From Chitinophaga sp. Cy-1792 (GTDB lineage Bacteria; Bacteroidota; Bacteroidia; Chitinophagales; Chitinophagaceae), in NCBI RefSeq assembly GCF_011752935.1, contig NZ_VWWO01000002.1, positions 868,001-932,000 of the forward strand: a stretch of DNA of 64,000 nt, in the 5' to 3' direction. Numbering within the stretch: the stretch's first letter is position 1; every line of letters begins with the position of its first letter. A model generated the notes under the pieces. The model was not told the origin of the DNA. It saw only the letters and a program-made list of their open reading frames with translations, and made no database searches. This document shows positions 19,053-28,957 of this stretch, one piece after another. The position numbers and the translations under genes were made by a program.

Positions 19053-20872
19053 AGCTGAACCCGATCAATTACTTACTGCCTGCCTTGTGTATGTTGCCGC
19101 TACTGGCCACTGCACAGGATACGGTAAGGTATACCGGAACCACGTTATCAAATGTAGATTACCACCATGGCCAGTTACCGCCGGCCATAGGTGTACATAA
19201 TATCCAGGTATTACGTGCCAACAGGGCGGATACAGGTGTTACACACTGGACCTACAACCATGCGCCTATGCTGGCCTACTGGAACAATCGTTTTTACCTG
19301 GAATACCTGAGCAATCCGGTGGGAGAGCATGTGCCACCAGGCCGTACGCTGTTGACGTCTTCGGAAGATGGCTACCACTGGCAAACGCCGGTAGTCATCT
19401 TCCCGGAATACAAGGTGCCCGATGGTTTTGTAAAACCAGGGCACACAGATACCGCACAGAATACCCTTGCGGTAATGCACCAGCGCATCGGGTTTTATAC
19501 GGCGAAGTCTAAACGCTTGTTTGCACTGGGGTTTTATGGTGTGGTGCTGGGGAAGAAAGATGATCCCAATGACGGGAACGGTATTGGCCGTGTGATCCGG
19601 GAAGTGAAGACAGACGGTAGTTTGGGGCCTATCTATTTTCTCCGCTATAATCATCAATTCTCTGAAAAAAATACCAGTTATCCTTTTTATAAATCTTCCA
19701 AAGACAAAGGGCTCGTTATGGCCTGTGAAGAAATCCTCCACAACGGTCTGCTGATGCAGCAAATGGTGGAGGAGTCGGACAGAAATGATACGTTGATCCC
19801 GCTGAGGAAGGATTTCAAGGCACTGAGCTATTATCATCTGCCAGACGGCAGGGCCGTGGGTTTGTGGAAATACGCGCTCACCAGCATATCTGCCAACGAA
19901 GGACAAACCTGGCAATACAATCCTACCCGCGCGCCCGGCTTCGTGAATGCCAATGCCAAAATATGGGGGCAGCGTACTTCCGATGCGCGATATGCCACCG
20001 TTTATAACCCTTCAGAATTTCGTTGGCCCCTGGCCGTTAGCACCAGCGCCGATGGACTGAACTATACCAACCTGCTGCTGGTAAACGGAGAAATAGCCGG
20101 ACTGCGCTATGGTGGCGCCTATAAAAGCTATGGGCCGCAATATGTGCGTGGTATCCAGGAAATGGATGGGACACCACCAGATGGTAATATGTGGGTGACA
20201 TACAGTATGAATAAGGAAGATATCTGGATAAGTAAGATACCCGTGCCCGTTACTGATAAACAGACCAGTGATGTAAAAGAGGTTTTTGCAGAGATGCCTG
20301 CAACAGCTGCCCTCCGTTACTGGAATATCTATAGTCCGCTGTGGTGCAAAGTAGCCATGGATGGTAATGCCTTATCGCTGGCCGATAGCGATCCCTTTGA
20401 TTACGCTAAGGCAGAAAGAGTGTTTCCTCAAGCGAAGAAAACGGTGCTTTCCTTTGGGCTGACGCCTTTACAGGATAATACCGGCGACCTGGAAATAGAA
20501 GTGACAGATCCCAAAGGTATGCCTTGTCTGCGTTTGCTGCTGGATTCCACCGGTACCGTATATACGAAACAAGGATACCGCAACCGTGCCATAGGCAAGT
20601 ACAAAGCAGGTGAGCAGCTGGCGGTTACACTGGAATTAAACACTGCCACCCGTTTTTATACGGTGAAGATCAATGATGGTAAACCTTCGCTGAATGTATA
20701 TTTTGCACCGGTAGCCACGGTGAACCGCATCGTTTTTCGTACGGGTAAAACCGTTAGGTTCCCTGATGCGGATACCCATACGGACCAGGACTATGACCTG
20801 CCGGCGCCCGACAGCAAAGCACCCGAAGCCCGCTACCTGATTCATTACCTGAAAACAGCTACACAGCCATGA
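19049..20872 (+). CDS. Sialidase-like propeller protein, candidate GH143 (Dha hydrolase)
   Basis: This secreted 607-residue protein (signal ending LLATAQ) has an N-terminal beta-propeller (about 45-410) with degenerate Asp-box turns: SSEDGYHW (104-111), SANEGQTW (near 279) and STSADGLNY (near 331). A C-terminal beta-sandwich (about 430-600) is marked by LEIEVTDPKGMPCLRLLLD. I propose GH143, the sialidase-fold family that releases 2-keto-3-deoxy-lyxo-heptulosarate (Dha) from RG-II chain D. In B. thetaiotaomicron BT1020 I recall a GH143 propeller, a linking sandwich and a GH142 barrel in one chain of about 1,100 residues. Here this gene and the next (607 + 508 residues) give the same order in two ATGA-overlapping genes. 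The match is from memory. Confidence 0.5.
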   Translation: MKLNPINYLLPALCMLPLLATAQDTVRYTGTTLSNVDYHHGQLPPAIGVHNIQVLRANRADTGVTHWTYNHAPMLAYWNNRFYLEYLSNPVGEHVPPGRTLLTSSEDGYHWQTPVVIFPEYKVPDGFVKPGHTDTAQNTLAVMHQRIGFYTAKSKRLFALGFYGVVLGKKDDPNDGNGIGRVIREVKTDGSLGPIYFLRYNHQFSEKNTSYPFYKSSKDKGLVMACEEILHNGLLMQQMVEESDRNDTLIPLRKDFKALSYYHLPDGRAVGLWKYALTSISANEGQTWQYNPTRAPGFVNANAKIWGQRTSDARYATVYNPSEFRWPLAVSTSADGLNYTNLLLVNGEIAGLRYGGAYKSYGPQYVRGIQEMDGTPPDGNMWVTYSMNKEDIWISKIPVPVTDKQTSDVKEVFAEMPATAALRYWNIYSPLWCKVAMDGNALSLADSDPFDYAKAERVFPQAKKTVLSFGLTPLQDNTGDLEIEVTDPKGMPCLRLLLDSTGTVYTKQGYRNRAIGKYKAGEQLAVTLELNTATRFYTVKINDGKPSLNVYFAPVATVNRIVFRTGKTVRFPDADTHTDQDYDLPAPDSKAPEARYLIHYLKTATQP

Positions 20873-22395
20873 AAATGAAACTATTACTGATACTGCTGCT
20901 GTTTTCCGGTGTGGTTGCCGCGCAGTCTAAGCCTATGCTGCTGAAGTTTGCCGACTACAAACATTATGTTTCCTACTTCAATACCATGGAAGAGGAGAAT
21001 ATCAAACAGGCTATTCCAAATGATAGCGCCTGGGCATGGATGCAGGAGAATATACCATTGTTTGATTGCCCGCAGCAAAACTTTGAAGAGCTATTTTATT
21101 ACCGCTGGTGGACATTGCGCAAGCATCTGAAAAAAACAGAAAAAGGATATGTGTTTACAGAATTCCTGATACAGCGGAGCTATGCCGATAAATATAACCT
21201 TATTGCGAGTGCGCTGGGGCATCATATTTATGAATCCAGGTGGCTGCACCATGCGGTGTATATGAATGATAACCTGCGGGTATGGTACAGGGCCAATAAT
21301 GGTGGGCCTTTGAAGAAGTTACGTTTTTACAGCAGCTGGAATATAGATGCTATTTACAATCGTTACCTCGTTAACAACGATGTCGCATTTGTGAAAGATA
21401 TGCTGCCGGACCTGCTACAGGATTACAATGCATGGGAGCAGGACAGGCGCCTGTCTTCCGGCTTGTTCTGGCAATACGATGTGCGTGATGCGATGGAGGA
21501 AACTATTTCCGGTGGCCGTAAAGAAAAGAATGCGCGGCCGTCTGTCAATAGCTATATGTATGGCAATGCCCGTGCATTGGCTGCTATGCTTGATCTTGGT
21601 GGTATGCCGGAGAAAGCGGCATTGTATAACGCTAAGGCAGATACGATAAAGCAGTTGGTGCAGGACAGGCTCTGGAATAAAACGCAACAGTTTTTTGAAG
21701 TGCTGAAAGAAGCGGATTCTTTATCGAATGTAAAAGAAGAAATCGGCTTTATTCCCTGGTATTTCCATTTGCCGGATACTGCCTATAACATTGCCTGGAG
21801 CAGTCTTACGGATACCCGTACTTTTTGTGCACCATTTGGTATCACTACGGCAGACCGCAGCCATCCTGCGTTCAGGAGTCATGGTTGCTGCAAATGTGAG
21901 TGGGATGGGGCCGTATGGCCATTTGCCACTTCCCAGACGTTAACGGCGCTGGCCAACCTATTGAATAGCAGTGGGCAGCCTTATATTGCCGACAGCAACT
22001 ATTTTCAGTTGCTGCAAACCTATGTAGAATCACAGTATTACCGCGGCCGCCCGTATATCGGAGAATACCTCGATGAGAAAACAGGCTACTGGCTCAAAGG
22101 CGATGAAGAACGTAGCCGCTACTATAACCACTCTACTTTCAATGACCTGATCATCACCGGCCTCGTTGGGCTGCGGCCTGCTGCCGGAAATGAAGTCACC
22201 GTGCATCCGTTGCTGCCTGCCGGCACCTGGGATTGGTTTTGCCTGGATAACGTGCTGTATCACGGGAAATATCTCACGATCATCTGGGATAAATCCGGCA
22301 ATAAATACAAAAAAGGAAAAGGCCTGAGTGTTTGGGCTAATGGTAAGAAAATAGCGGCTGCACCTGTATTGCAGCCCATCACAGGGAAGTTATGA
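20869..22395 (+). CDS. (alpha/alpha)6 MGH1-like glycosidase, candidate GH142 beta-L-arabinofuranosidase
   Basis: This secreted 508-residue protein is an all-helical (alpha/alpha)6 barrel of the MGH1-like type. Conserved stretches include FEELFYYRWWTLRKH, FTEFLIQRSYADKYN, GHHIYESRWL, DAMEETISGG, NSYMYGNARALAAM, CEWDGAVWPFATSQTLTAL and YYNHSTFNDLIITGLVGLRP. Acidic residues in DAMEE and CEWDGAVW are likely catalytic by analogy with related barrels. GH142 (beta-L-arabinofuranosidase of RG-II chain D) is my best guess. It rests on the barrel type and on the tight overlap with the GH143-like gene upstream. Another MGH1-like activity remains possible. It overlaps both neighbours by 4 bases. Confidence 0.5.
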   Translation: MKMKLLLILLLFSGVVAAQSKPMLLKFADYKHYVSYFNTMEEENIKQAIPNDSAWAWMQENIPLFDCPQQNFEELFYYRWWTLRKHLKKTEKGYVFTEFLIQRSYADKYNLIASALGHHIYESRWLHHAVYMNDNLRVWYRANNGGPLKKLRFYSSWNIDAIYNRYLVNNDVAFVKDMLPDLLQDYNAWEQDRRLSSGLFWQYDVRDAMEETISGGRKEKNARPSVNSYMYGNARALAAMLDLGGMPEKAALYNAKADTIKQLVQDRLWNKTQQFFEVLKEADSLSNVKEEIGFIPWYFHLPDTAYNIAWSSLTDTRTFCAPFGITTADRSHPAFRSHGCCKCEWDGAVWPFATSQTLTALANLLNSSGQPYIADSNYFQLLQTYVESQYYRGRPYIGEYLDEKTGYWLKGDEERSRYYNHSTFNDLIITGLVGLRPAAGNEVTVHPLLPAGTWDWFCLDNVLYHGKYLTIIWDKSGNKYKKGKGLSVWANGKKIAAAPVLQPITGKL

Positions 22396-25145
22396 AAACA
22401 CGCTGGTACATCGTTATAGTATTGCAATTGCTGCTGCTGCCTGCTATGGCACAGCAAACGACAAAGGTATACCTCAGTGGCACCGGGCCGGATCATGCAG
22501 TCAACTGGCAGTTTTACTGCACTGCGGGCATGAATGCCGGCAAATGGACAACGATTCCGGTGCCTTCCTGCTGGGAGCTGCAAGGCTTCGGCAAGTATAA
22601 CTATGGCTTTGCGAAAGACAGTGTCAGGGGCAAAGAATCCGGCCTGTACAAATACACCTTCGATGTTCCGGCACAATGGAAAAATAAGGCGGTCAACCTG
22701 GTATTTGAAGGGGTAATGACAGATGCAACGGTAAAGATCAATGGTAGATCCGCAGGAGCGGTGCACCAGGGCGCTTTCTATGCCTTCCGGTATGATATTA
22801 CGGCTTTATTGAAATATGGTAAGCAAAATATACTGGAAGTAAAGGTGGATAAGCATTCCGCGAACGAGTCTGTGAATGCGGCGGAGCGCCGCGGCGACTA
22901 CTGGATATTCGGTGGCATTTTCCGCCCGGTCTGGCTCGAAGTGTTGCCGGCTGTTCATATCAGTAATGTAAGTGTCAATGCGGGTGCAAATGGCCTGTTT
23001 TCCGCCAGCATAGCGGCTTCGCAGGAGGCTGATAGTCTGGCTGCTGCCATATACGACAGCAAGGGGCAGCTTTTCGGCAGTAGTGCCGGTACCAAAGGCC
23101 CGGCAGGGTTTGTGGTAAATGCCCGCTTTGCATCACCGGTGCTGTGGAATCCGGAGTCGCCGTATTTGTACAAGGTTATTTTCTCCCTATATAAAAATAA
23201 ACAGCTGCAACATACGGTGAGCCAGACTTTCGGCTTCAGGACCGTAGAGCTGCGGCAACGGGATGGGATATACGTAAATGGTGTAAAAGTGAAGATGAAA
23301 GGCGTAAACAGGCATTCTTTCCGCCCGGAAACGGGGCGTACTATGAGCAGTAACAATAGTATAGAGGATGTGCAGCTCATTAAAGATATGAACATGAACG
23401 CTGTGCGCATGAGTCACTACCCGCCTGATGAGCACTTCCTGGAGGTCTGCGATTCGATGGGATTGTTTGTACTGGATGAACTGGCAGGCTGGCATGGCCA
23501 CTATGATACACCCACCGGTACTAAGTTGTTGAAGGAAATGATGGTGCATGACCGGAATCATCCATCGGTCGTGATGTGGGCCAATGGCAATGAGGGTGGC
23601 CACAACCGCGATCTGGACTCGCTCTTTTATGCATGGGATATGCAACAGCGGCCACTGGTACATCCGTGGGAACTGTTTAATGGTATAGAAACGCAGCATT
23701 ACAGAGAATATAATTATGGTATCGGCAATTATAATAATGGCCGCGAGATTGTGATGCCTACAGAGTTTCTGCATGGTCAGTTTGATGGCGGCCATGGGGC
23801 AGGGTTAGAAGACTATTGGGAAATGATGTGGCATGACCCGCTGAGTGCCGGCGGTTTCCTCTGGGACTTTGCCGATCAGGGTGTGGTACGTAAGGATTTG
23901 CATGATTCCCTGGATACAGATAAATTCCGCGGTGCCGATGGCATATTAGGCCCGCATCATGAGAAAGAAGGCAGTTTTTTTGCCATAAAGGAAATCTGGA
24001 GCCCGGTACATATTGCCCGTCGGGAAATAGCCACCGGCTTCGACGGTAGCTTTACAATAGAGAACCGTTACCACTATACGAACCTGAAGGAATGCCATTT
24101 CTCCTGGAAGCTGCAACGGCTCCAGGCACAAGAGGAAGTGATTGGCCTGGCGGTGGCACCTGATATCGCACCGTCACAGCAGGGAACGCTGCAACTGCAT
24201 CTTCCTGCAGACTGGGCGACCTATGATGTGTTGCAATTGAAAGTTTCGGATAGCCGTGGCCGTGAAATTATGACACATACCTATCCGGTGCATCGTCCCG
24301 CTGATATGGTAACACAGCTGGTTCATCTCTCCGGAGATAAAAAAATAATTACAGAAAAATCAGACTCACTGATAAAGGTAAGTGTAGGGGATATTTCAAT
24401 GGTGTTTAATAGTAAGTCAGGATGGTTAACTAAAGTTGAGAATGCGAAGGGGCTTATTCCTTTTGCGAATGGCCCATTGCTGGCGGAGGCCGTGAATAAT
24501 TTTCAGGCGATTACTGTAATTGAAGAGAATGGGCAGGTTATTATTGAGTCGAAGTTTGACAGAAAGACTTCCTATAATACCCTTCGCTGGACGATCTATC
24601 CGTCAGGCTGGGTCAGATTGGACCTGCATTATTTCCCCGGTGCATATTTTACGAATTATATAGGTGCGAATTTTAGTTTTCCGGAGAAAGATATCACCAG
24701 CGTGACATACATGGGGGATGGTCCTTACCGGGTATGGAAGAACCGTCAGAAAGGCATGCAGTTAGGTGTTTGGGAGAAGCCGTACAATAATACGGAAACG
24801 GGAGAATGGCCATGGATATACCCTGAGTTTAAAGGCTATTACTCCAACCTTTACTGGGCGGAGTTTCACATGAAAGAGAATAGTTTCAAAGTGGTGAATG
24901 CCACAGAAGGCGTATTCCTGCGTTTGTTTACTCCTGCCTGGAAAACGGACCAGTGGCATAACTATGAACCATTGTTTCCGCCGGGAGATATATCGTTTTT
25001 ACAGGGTATCAGCAGTATTGGTACCAAAACACAACGCAATGAAACCACGGGCCCTATGGGCATGAAAAATATTTATTACGACTATGAAAAGGAGCCTGCA
25101 CGGGCTTTATCCATGACATTATATTTTGATTTTTCAGGAAGATGA
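22392..25145 (+). CDS. GH2 family exo-beta-glycosidase
   Basis: This secreted 917-residue GH2 enzyme (signal ending PAMAQ) carries the sugar-binding domain (VPSCWELQGFGKYNYGFAK), Ig-like domain, TIM barrel and long C-terminal beta-domains. The acid/base is Glu401 (MWANGNEGGHN) and the nucleophile Glu458 (VMPTEFLHGQ). The barrel motifs differ from those of the GH2 at 2224, so the two probably cut different sugars. The C-terminal third (LIKVSVGDISMVFNSKSGWLTK) resembles the galactose-mutarotase-like last domain of large beta-galactosidases. In RG-II the GH2 family supplies glucuronidase, galacturonidase, galactosidase and arabinopyranosidase activities. The choice cannot be made from sequence alone. 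Confidence 0.85.
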   Translation: MKTRWYIVIVLQLLLLPAMAQQTTKVYLSGTGPDHAVNWQFYCTAGMNAGKWTTIPVPSCWELQGFGKYNYGFAKDSVRGKESGLYKYTFDVPAQWKNKAVNLVFEGVMTDATVKINGRSAGAVHQGAFYAFRYDITALLKYGKQNILEVKVDKHSANESVNAAERRGDYWIFGGIFRPVWLEVLPAVHISNVSVNAGANGLFSASIAASQEADSLAAAIYDSKGQLFGSSAGTKGPAGFVVNARFASPVLWNPESPYLYKVIFSLYKNKQLQHTVSQTFGFRTVELRQRDGIYVNGVKVKMKGVNRHSFRPETGRTMSSNNSIEDVQLIKDMNMNAVRMSHYPPDEHFLEVCDSMGLFVLDELAGWHGHYDTPTGTKLLKEMMVHDRNHPSVVMWANGNEGGHNRDLDSLFYAWDMQQRPLVHPWELFNGIETQHYREYNYGIGNYNNGREIVMPTEFLHGQFDGGHGAGLEDYWEMMWHDPLSAGGFLWDFADQGVVRKDLHDSLDTDKFRGADGILGPHHEKEGSFFAIKEIWSPVHIARREIATGFDGSFTIENRYHYTNLKECHFSWKLQRLQAQEEVIGLAVAPDIAPSQQGTLQLHLPADWATYDVLQLKVSDSRGREIMTHTYPVHRPADMVTQLVHLSGDKKIITEKSDSLIKVSVGDISMVFNSKSGWLTKVENAKGLIPFANGPLLAEAVNNFQAITVIEENGQVIIESKFDRKTSYNTLRWTIYPSGWVRLDLHYFPGAYFTNYIGANFSFPEKDITSVTYMGDGPYRVWKNRQKGMQLGVWEKPYNNTETGEWPWIYPEFKGYYSNLYWAEFHMKENSFKVVNATEGVFLRLFTPAWKTDQWHNYEPLFPPGDISFLQGISSIGTKTQRNETTGPMGMKNIYYDYEKEPARALSMTLYFDFSGR

Positions 25146-28100
25146 GAAAGATAATTTTTTATATCATACTGTTGGTAAGCTTCTGTAGCTGGAATGTCTT
25201 ATCTGCACAGGTAACGGTGACGAACCTACGCTGTGAGTCGCTGATAAATCCGACAGGCATTGATGCAGCCCTGCCACGGCTGAGCTGGCAGCTACAGGCC
25301 ACCCAACGTGATATACAGCAAACGGGCTACCAGGTACTGGTGGCATCTTCCAAAATATTGCTGGACAAAAATCAGGGCGATATCTGGAATTCCGGAATGG
25401 TGAAAAGTAGTGCAACTATCCAGGTGCCGTATACGGGGCAGCCATTGAATAGCGGGCAGCAATATTTCTGGAAAGTAAAATCATGGACGAATAAGGGGCA
25501 GGCAGCCTGGAGCAGTACCGCCAGCTGGAGTATGGGCCTGCTCAGGCATACAGACTGGAAAGCTGCCTGGATAGGCTATGACCATGCGGCTGTATATGAT
25601 AGCATTTCACAGTGGTCGCGGTTGTCGGCCCGTTATTTCAGAAAGACTTTTACCGCGAAAGCAGCCGTGAAACGCGCAACGGTATATGTTTCCGGACTGG
25701 GTGTTTATGCGTTGTCCATCAACGGCAAACGTATCAACAGCGATGGCCTCACACCTGCGCCTACCGACTATGGTAAAAGAATCCTCTACAATACATTTGA
25801 TGTTACAGATGAAATAAAAAGTACGAATGCGATAACTGCTGTGGTAGGCAATGGACGCTATTTTAGCATGCGTCAGAACTATAAACCTATCAAAATTGCT
25901 ACTTTCGGCTATCCCAAATTAATACTGCAACTCGATATTGAATATGTCAATGGCGAGCAGCAACGGATCATTACTGATGCTACCTGGAAACTGAATGTAG
26001 ACGGCCCTATCCGCAGTAATAACGAATATGACGGCGAAGAATATGATGCCACTAAAGCCTGGCAGAACTGGGAGCAGCCAGGGTTTGATGACAGCCGCTG
26101 GTTACAGGCAGAGGTGCTGACACCGCCGGAGGCTTATCTGTTTGCGCAAATGATCCCGCCGGTAAAAATTATGCGAACCGTACGCCCGATTGCTATTAAA
26201 CCGATGGGTAATAAAAGATATATACTTGATATGGGCCAGAACTTTGCAGGGTGGCTGAAAATGAAGGTGAATGGCAAACGGGGGGATACCGTGACAATGA
26301 AATTCGCAGAAAGTCTGCAACCTGACGGAGAACTATATACGGCCAACCTGCGCGATGCGAAAGTAACGGATAAGTATATACTAAAAGGTGGTGGTCCTGA
26401 AACCTGGCAACCCACCTTCGTGTATCATGGCTTCCGTTATGCGGAAATCAGCGGCTACCCGGGAACGCCTGTTCCGGCCGACTTCGAAGGACAGGTACTC
26501 TACGATGATATGGCTACCACAGGTACTTTTGAATGTAATGATACCATTATCAATGCTATCCATAAAAATGCATGGTGGGGTATTGCTTCCAATTATAAGG
26601 GGATGCCAATGGATTGTCCGCAGCGTAATGAACGCCAGCCATGGCTGGGCGACCGTGCCACCGGCGCTGGTGGTGAGGCTTTCCTTTTTAATAACGCTGC
26701 CCTTTACGCCAAATGGCTCGATGATATTGAAGACGCACAAACAATGGAAGGTGCCATCCCGGATGTAGCACCGGCTTTCTGGAAATACTATTCCGATAAC
26801 ATTACCTGGCCCGGTACTTACCTCATGGTGGCCGATATGCTGTACCGACAATATGGATATAGTTTCGGCATCAGCAGGCACTATGCTTCTATGAAGCGCT
26901 GGATGGACTATATGAAAGGGAAATACCTGAAAGCGGGTATCATGACCAAAGATAAGTACGGCGACTGGTGTGTGCCTCCAGAAGACCTTAGCAGTATTCA
27001 CGCCAAAGACAGCACCCGCATCACCAACGGACAGCTGCTGTCTACCGCCACTTACTATTATCTGCTTGGACTGATGGAACGGTTTGCTACCATCGCGCAG
27101 CATCCGGATGATATCAGGGAGTACCAGGAATTGAGAGATACGGTGAAAGCGGCCTTTAATCAAAAGTTCTATCATGCAGATAAAAAGCACTACGACAATA
27201 ACACCGTTACTGCCAATCTGCTGCCGCTGTATTTCGGCCTGGTGCCTGACGATCAGCGGGAGGCTGTGTTTAACAGTATGTATACGAAAATCAGGATTAC
27301 AGATAAGATGCACATCAGCACGGGCGTCATCGGTACGCAGTGGCTGCTGCGCGGGCTGAGTAATTTCGGTCATAACGATATTGCCTATACGCTGGCCAGT
27401 AACGATTCCTATCCGGGCTGGGGATATATGGTGAAACATGGCGCTACCACCATCTGGGAGCTGTGGAATGGCAATACGGCCAATCCTGAAATGAATTCCC
27501 AGAACCATGTGATGTTGCTAGGGGATTACCTGATATGGCTATACGGAAATCTGGCCGGTATCAAATCTGATACGGCGCAGGTGGCATTTAAACGCATCAT
27601 CATGAAGCCGGAGATCATCGATGGACTTGATTACGTGAAAGCGACCTATAACAGTGTATATGGAGAGATTCGCAGCAGCTGGAAAAAACGCATACCCGAT
27701 TTCTCCTGGCAAATCAGTATTCCGGCGAATTCTTCTGCCCTTGTATATATTCCGGCAACCGACAGCGCTGGCATAACAGAGAGCGGTAAACCATTGACAA
27801 AAGCCACCGGACTACGTTTTCTACACATGGAAGGCCGCTATGCTGTACTGGAGCTTCGTTCCGGGATTTATCAGCTGCTGTCAACATTTAAATTTAAACA
27901 GGGGATAGTAAGAGACGAATTTATTTTCCGCAGTGCTGCTTTCCCGGAAAGCCATGCTGCCACCATCGCTGAAACGGATGATGGCCTGATAGCCGCCTGG
28001 TTTGGTGGTACGAAGGAAGGAAATAAGGATGTCTGCATCTGGACCAGCCACTTTAAAAATGGTACCTGGACAGCTCCGCTGAAAGTGGCCGATGGTGTAT

Positions 28101-28942
28101 TGAACGATAGCACCCGTTATGCCTGCTACAATCCTGTATTGTACTACACACCGGAGAAAGAACTGCTGCTGTTTTATAAGATCGGGCCTAACGTTGCCGG
28201 CTGGACAGGCTGGATGATGCGTTCCCGCGATAATGGCCGCTCCTGGAGTACGCGTGAAGCGCTGCCGGAAGGCTTCCTGGGGCCTATAAAAAATAAGCCG
28301 GTATTACTCGATGGGAAATTAATCTGTCCTTCCAGTACAGAAAAAGATGGGTGGAAGGTACACCTGGAAATAACCACCGACTATGGTAAAACCTGGACGA
28401 AAACACCTCCTTTCAATGATGGTAAAACCATTACCGCTATTCAACCATCCCTGCTGACCTATGCGGATGGCCGCTGGCAGGTAATGTGCCGTAGCAAAAA
28501 CAGGACAATAAACGAAAGCTGGAGCAGCGACCATGGCAAAACCTGGAGTCCGGTGGCCGCCTCCGCATTGCCTAATAATAACTCCGGTACGGATGCAGTA
28601 ACGCTCGCAGATGGCCGGCAGCTGCTGGTATACAATCACGTGAAACCTGCGCCGGAACTGAAAAGTGGTAAAGGGGCCCGCACGCCACTAAATGTAGCCA
28701 TCAGCAAAGATGGTAAAAACTGGAGTGCCGCCGTTGTGCTGGAAGATGCTCCTGTAAGTCAGTATTCCTATCCTTCTGTTATTCAGACGAAAGATGGGCT
28801 GGTGCATATCGTGTATACATGGCGCCGGGAACGTATTAAGCATGTGGTAATTGATCCTGCAAAACTGCAACTACAGCCTGTTGTAAACGAACAATGGCCT
28901 GGCACAATTGCCAATAATGCTGCCAGTTCCGCTGAAGAATAA
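25142..28942 (+). CDS. GH78 alpha-L-rhamnosidase fused to a sialidase-fold (BNR) domain
   Basis: This is a single 1266-residue secreted protein with two enzyme-like parts. Residues about 25-915 are a complete GH78: N-terminal Ig-like domain (NLRCESLINPTGID), beta-sandwiches, and an (alpha/alpha)6 barrel with general acid Glu497 (CPQRNERQPW) and base Glu773 (HGATTIWELW). Residues about 918-1266 are a six-bladed BNR_2/sialidase-like propeller. It has an RDEF/FRSAAFPESHAATI start and four Asp boxes: SRDNGRSW, TTDYGKTW, SSDHGKTW and SKDGKNW. No stop or frameshift separates the parts. In RG-II chain C, rhamnose caps Kdo, a keto-sugar acid of the sort sialidase folds can bind. The fusion may thus remove Rha and then Kdo. 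That pairing is inference. Confidence 0.85.
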   Translation: MRKIIFYIILLVSFCSWNVLSAQVTVTNLRCESLINPTGIDAALPRLSWQLQATQRDIQQTGYQVLVASSKILLDKNQGDIWNSGMVKSSATIQVPYTGQPLNSGQQYFWKVKSWTNKGQAAWSSTASWSMGLLRHTDWKAAWIGYDHAAVYDSISQWSRLSARYFRKTFTAKAAVKRATVYVSGLGVYALSINGKRINSDGLTPAPTDYGKRILYNTFDVTDEIKSTNAITAVVGNGRYFSMRQNYKPIKIATFGYPKLILQLDIEYVNGEQQRIITDATWKLNVDGPIRSNNEYDGEEYDATKAWQNWEQPGFDDSRWLQAEVLTPPEAYLFAQMIPPVKIMRTVRPIAIKPMGNKRYILDMGQNFAGWLKMKVNGKRGDTVTMKFAESLQPDGELYTANLRDAKVTDKYILKGGGPETWQPTFVYHGFRYAEISGYPGTPVPADFEGQVLYDDMATTGTFECNDTIINAIHKNAWWGIASNYKGMPMDCPQRNERQPWLGDRATGAGGEAFLFNNAALYAKWLDDIEDAQTMEGAIPDVAPAFWKYYSDNITWPGTYLMVADMLYRQYGYSFGISRHYASMKRWMDYMKGKYLKAGIMTKDKYGDWCVPPEDLSSIHAKDSTRITNGQLLSTATYYYLLGLMERFATIAQHPDDIREYQELRDTVKAAFNQKFYHADKKHYDNNTVTANLLPLYFGLVPDDQREAVFNSMYTKIRITDKMHISTGVIGTQWLLRGLSNFGHNDIAYTLASNDSYPGWGYMVKHGATTIWELWNGNTANPEMNSQNHVMLLGDYLIWLYGNLAGIKSDTAQVAFKRIIMKPEIIDGLDYVKATYNSVYGEIRSSWKKRIPDFSWQISIPANSSALVYIPATDSAGITESGKPLTKATGLRFLHMEGRYAVLELRSGIYQLLSTFKFKQGIVRDEFIFRSAAFPESHAATIAETDDGLIAAWFGGTKEGNKDVCIWTSHFKNGTWTAPLKVADGVLNDSTRYACYNPVLYYTPEKELLLFYKIGPNVAGWTGWMMRSRDNGRSWSTREALPEGFLGPIKNKPVLLDGKLICPSSTEKDGWKVHLEITTDYGKTWTKTPPFNDGKTITAIQPSLLTYADGRWQVMCRSKNRTINESWSSDHGKTWSPVAASALPNNNSGTDAVTLADGRQLLVYNHVKPAPELKSGKGARTPLNVAISKDGKNWSAAVVLEDAPVSQYSYPSVIQTKDGLVHIVYTWRRERIKHVVIDPAKLQLQPVVNEQWPGTIANNAASSAEE

Positions 28943-28957
28943 ATTTAAAATTTTGTT

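Noticed and set aside
26381..27508. Long reverse-strand open frame (375 codons)
   Set aside because: It lies wholly antisense to the GH78 catalytic domain of 25142-28942, whose motifs are intact; the reverse protein has no recognisable features. Same reasoning for the reverse frames at 38594-39574, 15540-16307, 42217-42912 and 3007-3627.
25142..28942. Assembly fusion or lost stop codon between GH78 and the sialidase domain
   Set aside because: The frame is continuous and the linker (near residue 910-920) has no remnant signal peptide or start region, so a true fusion is more likely, though sequencing error cannot be fully excluded.
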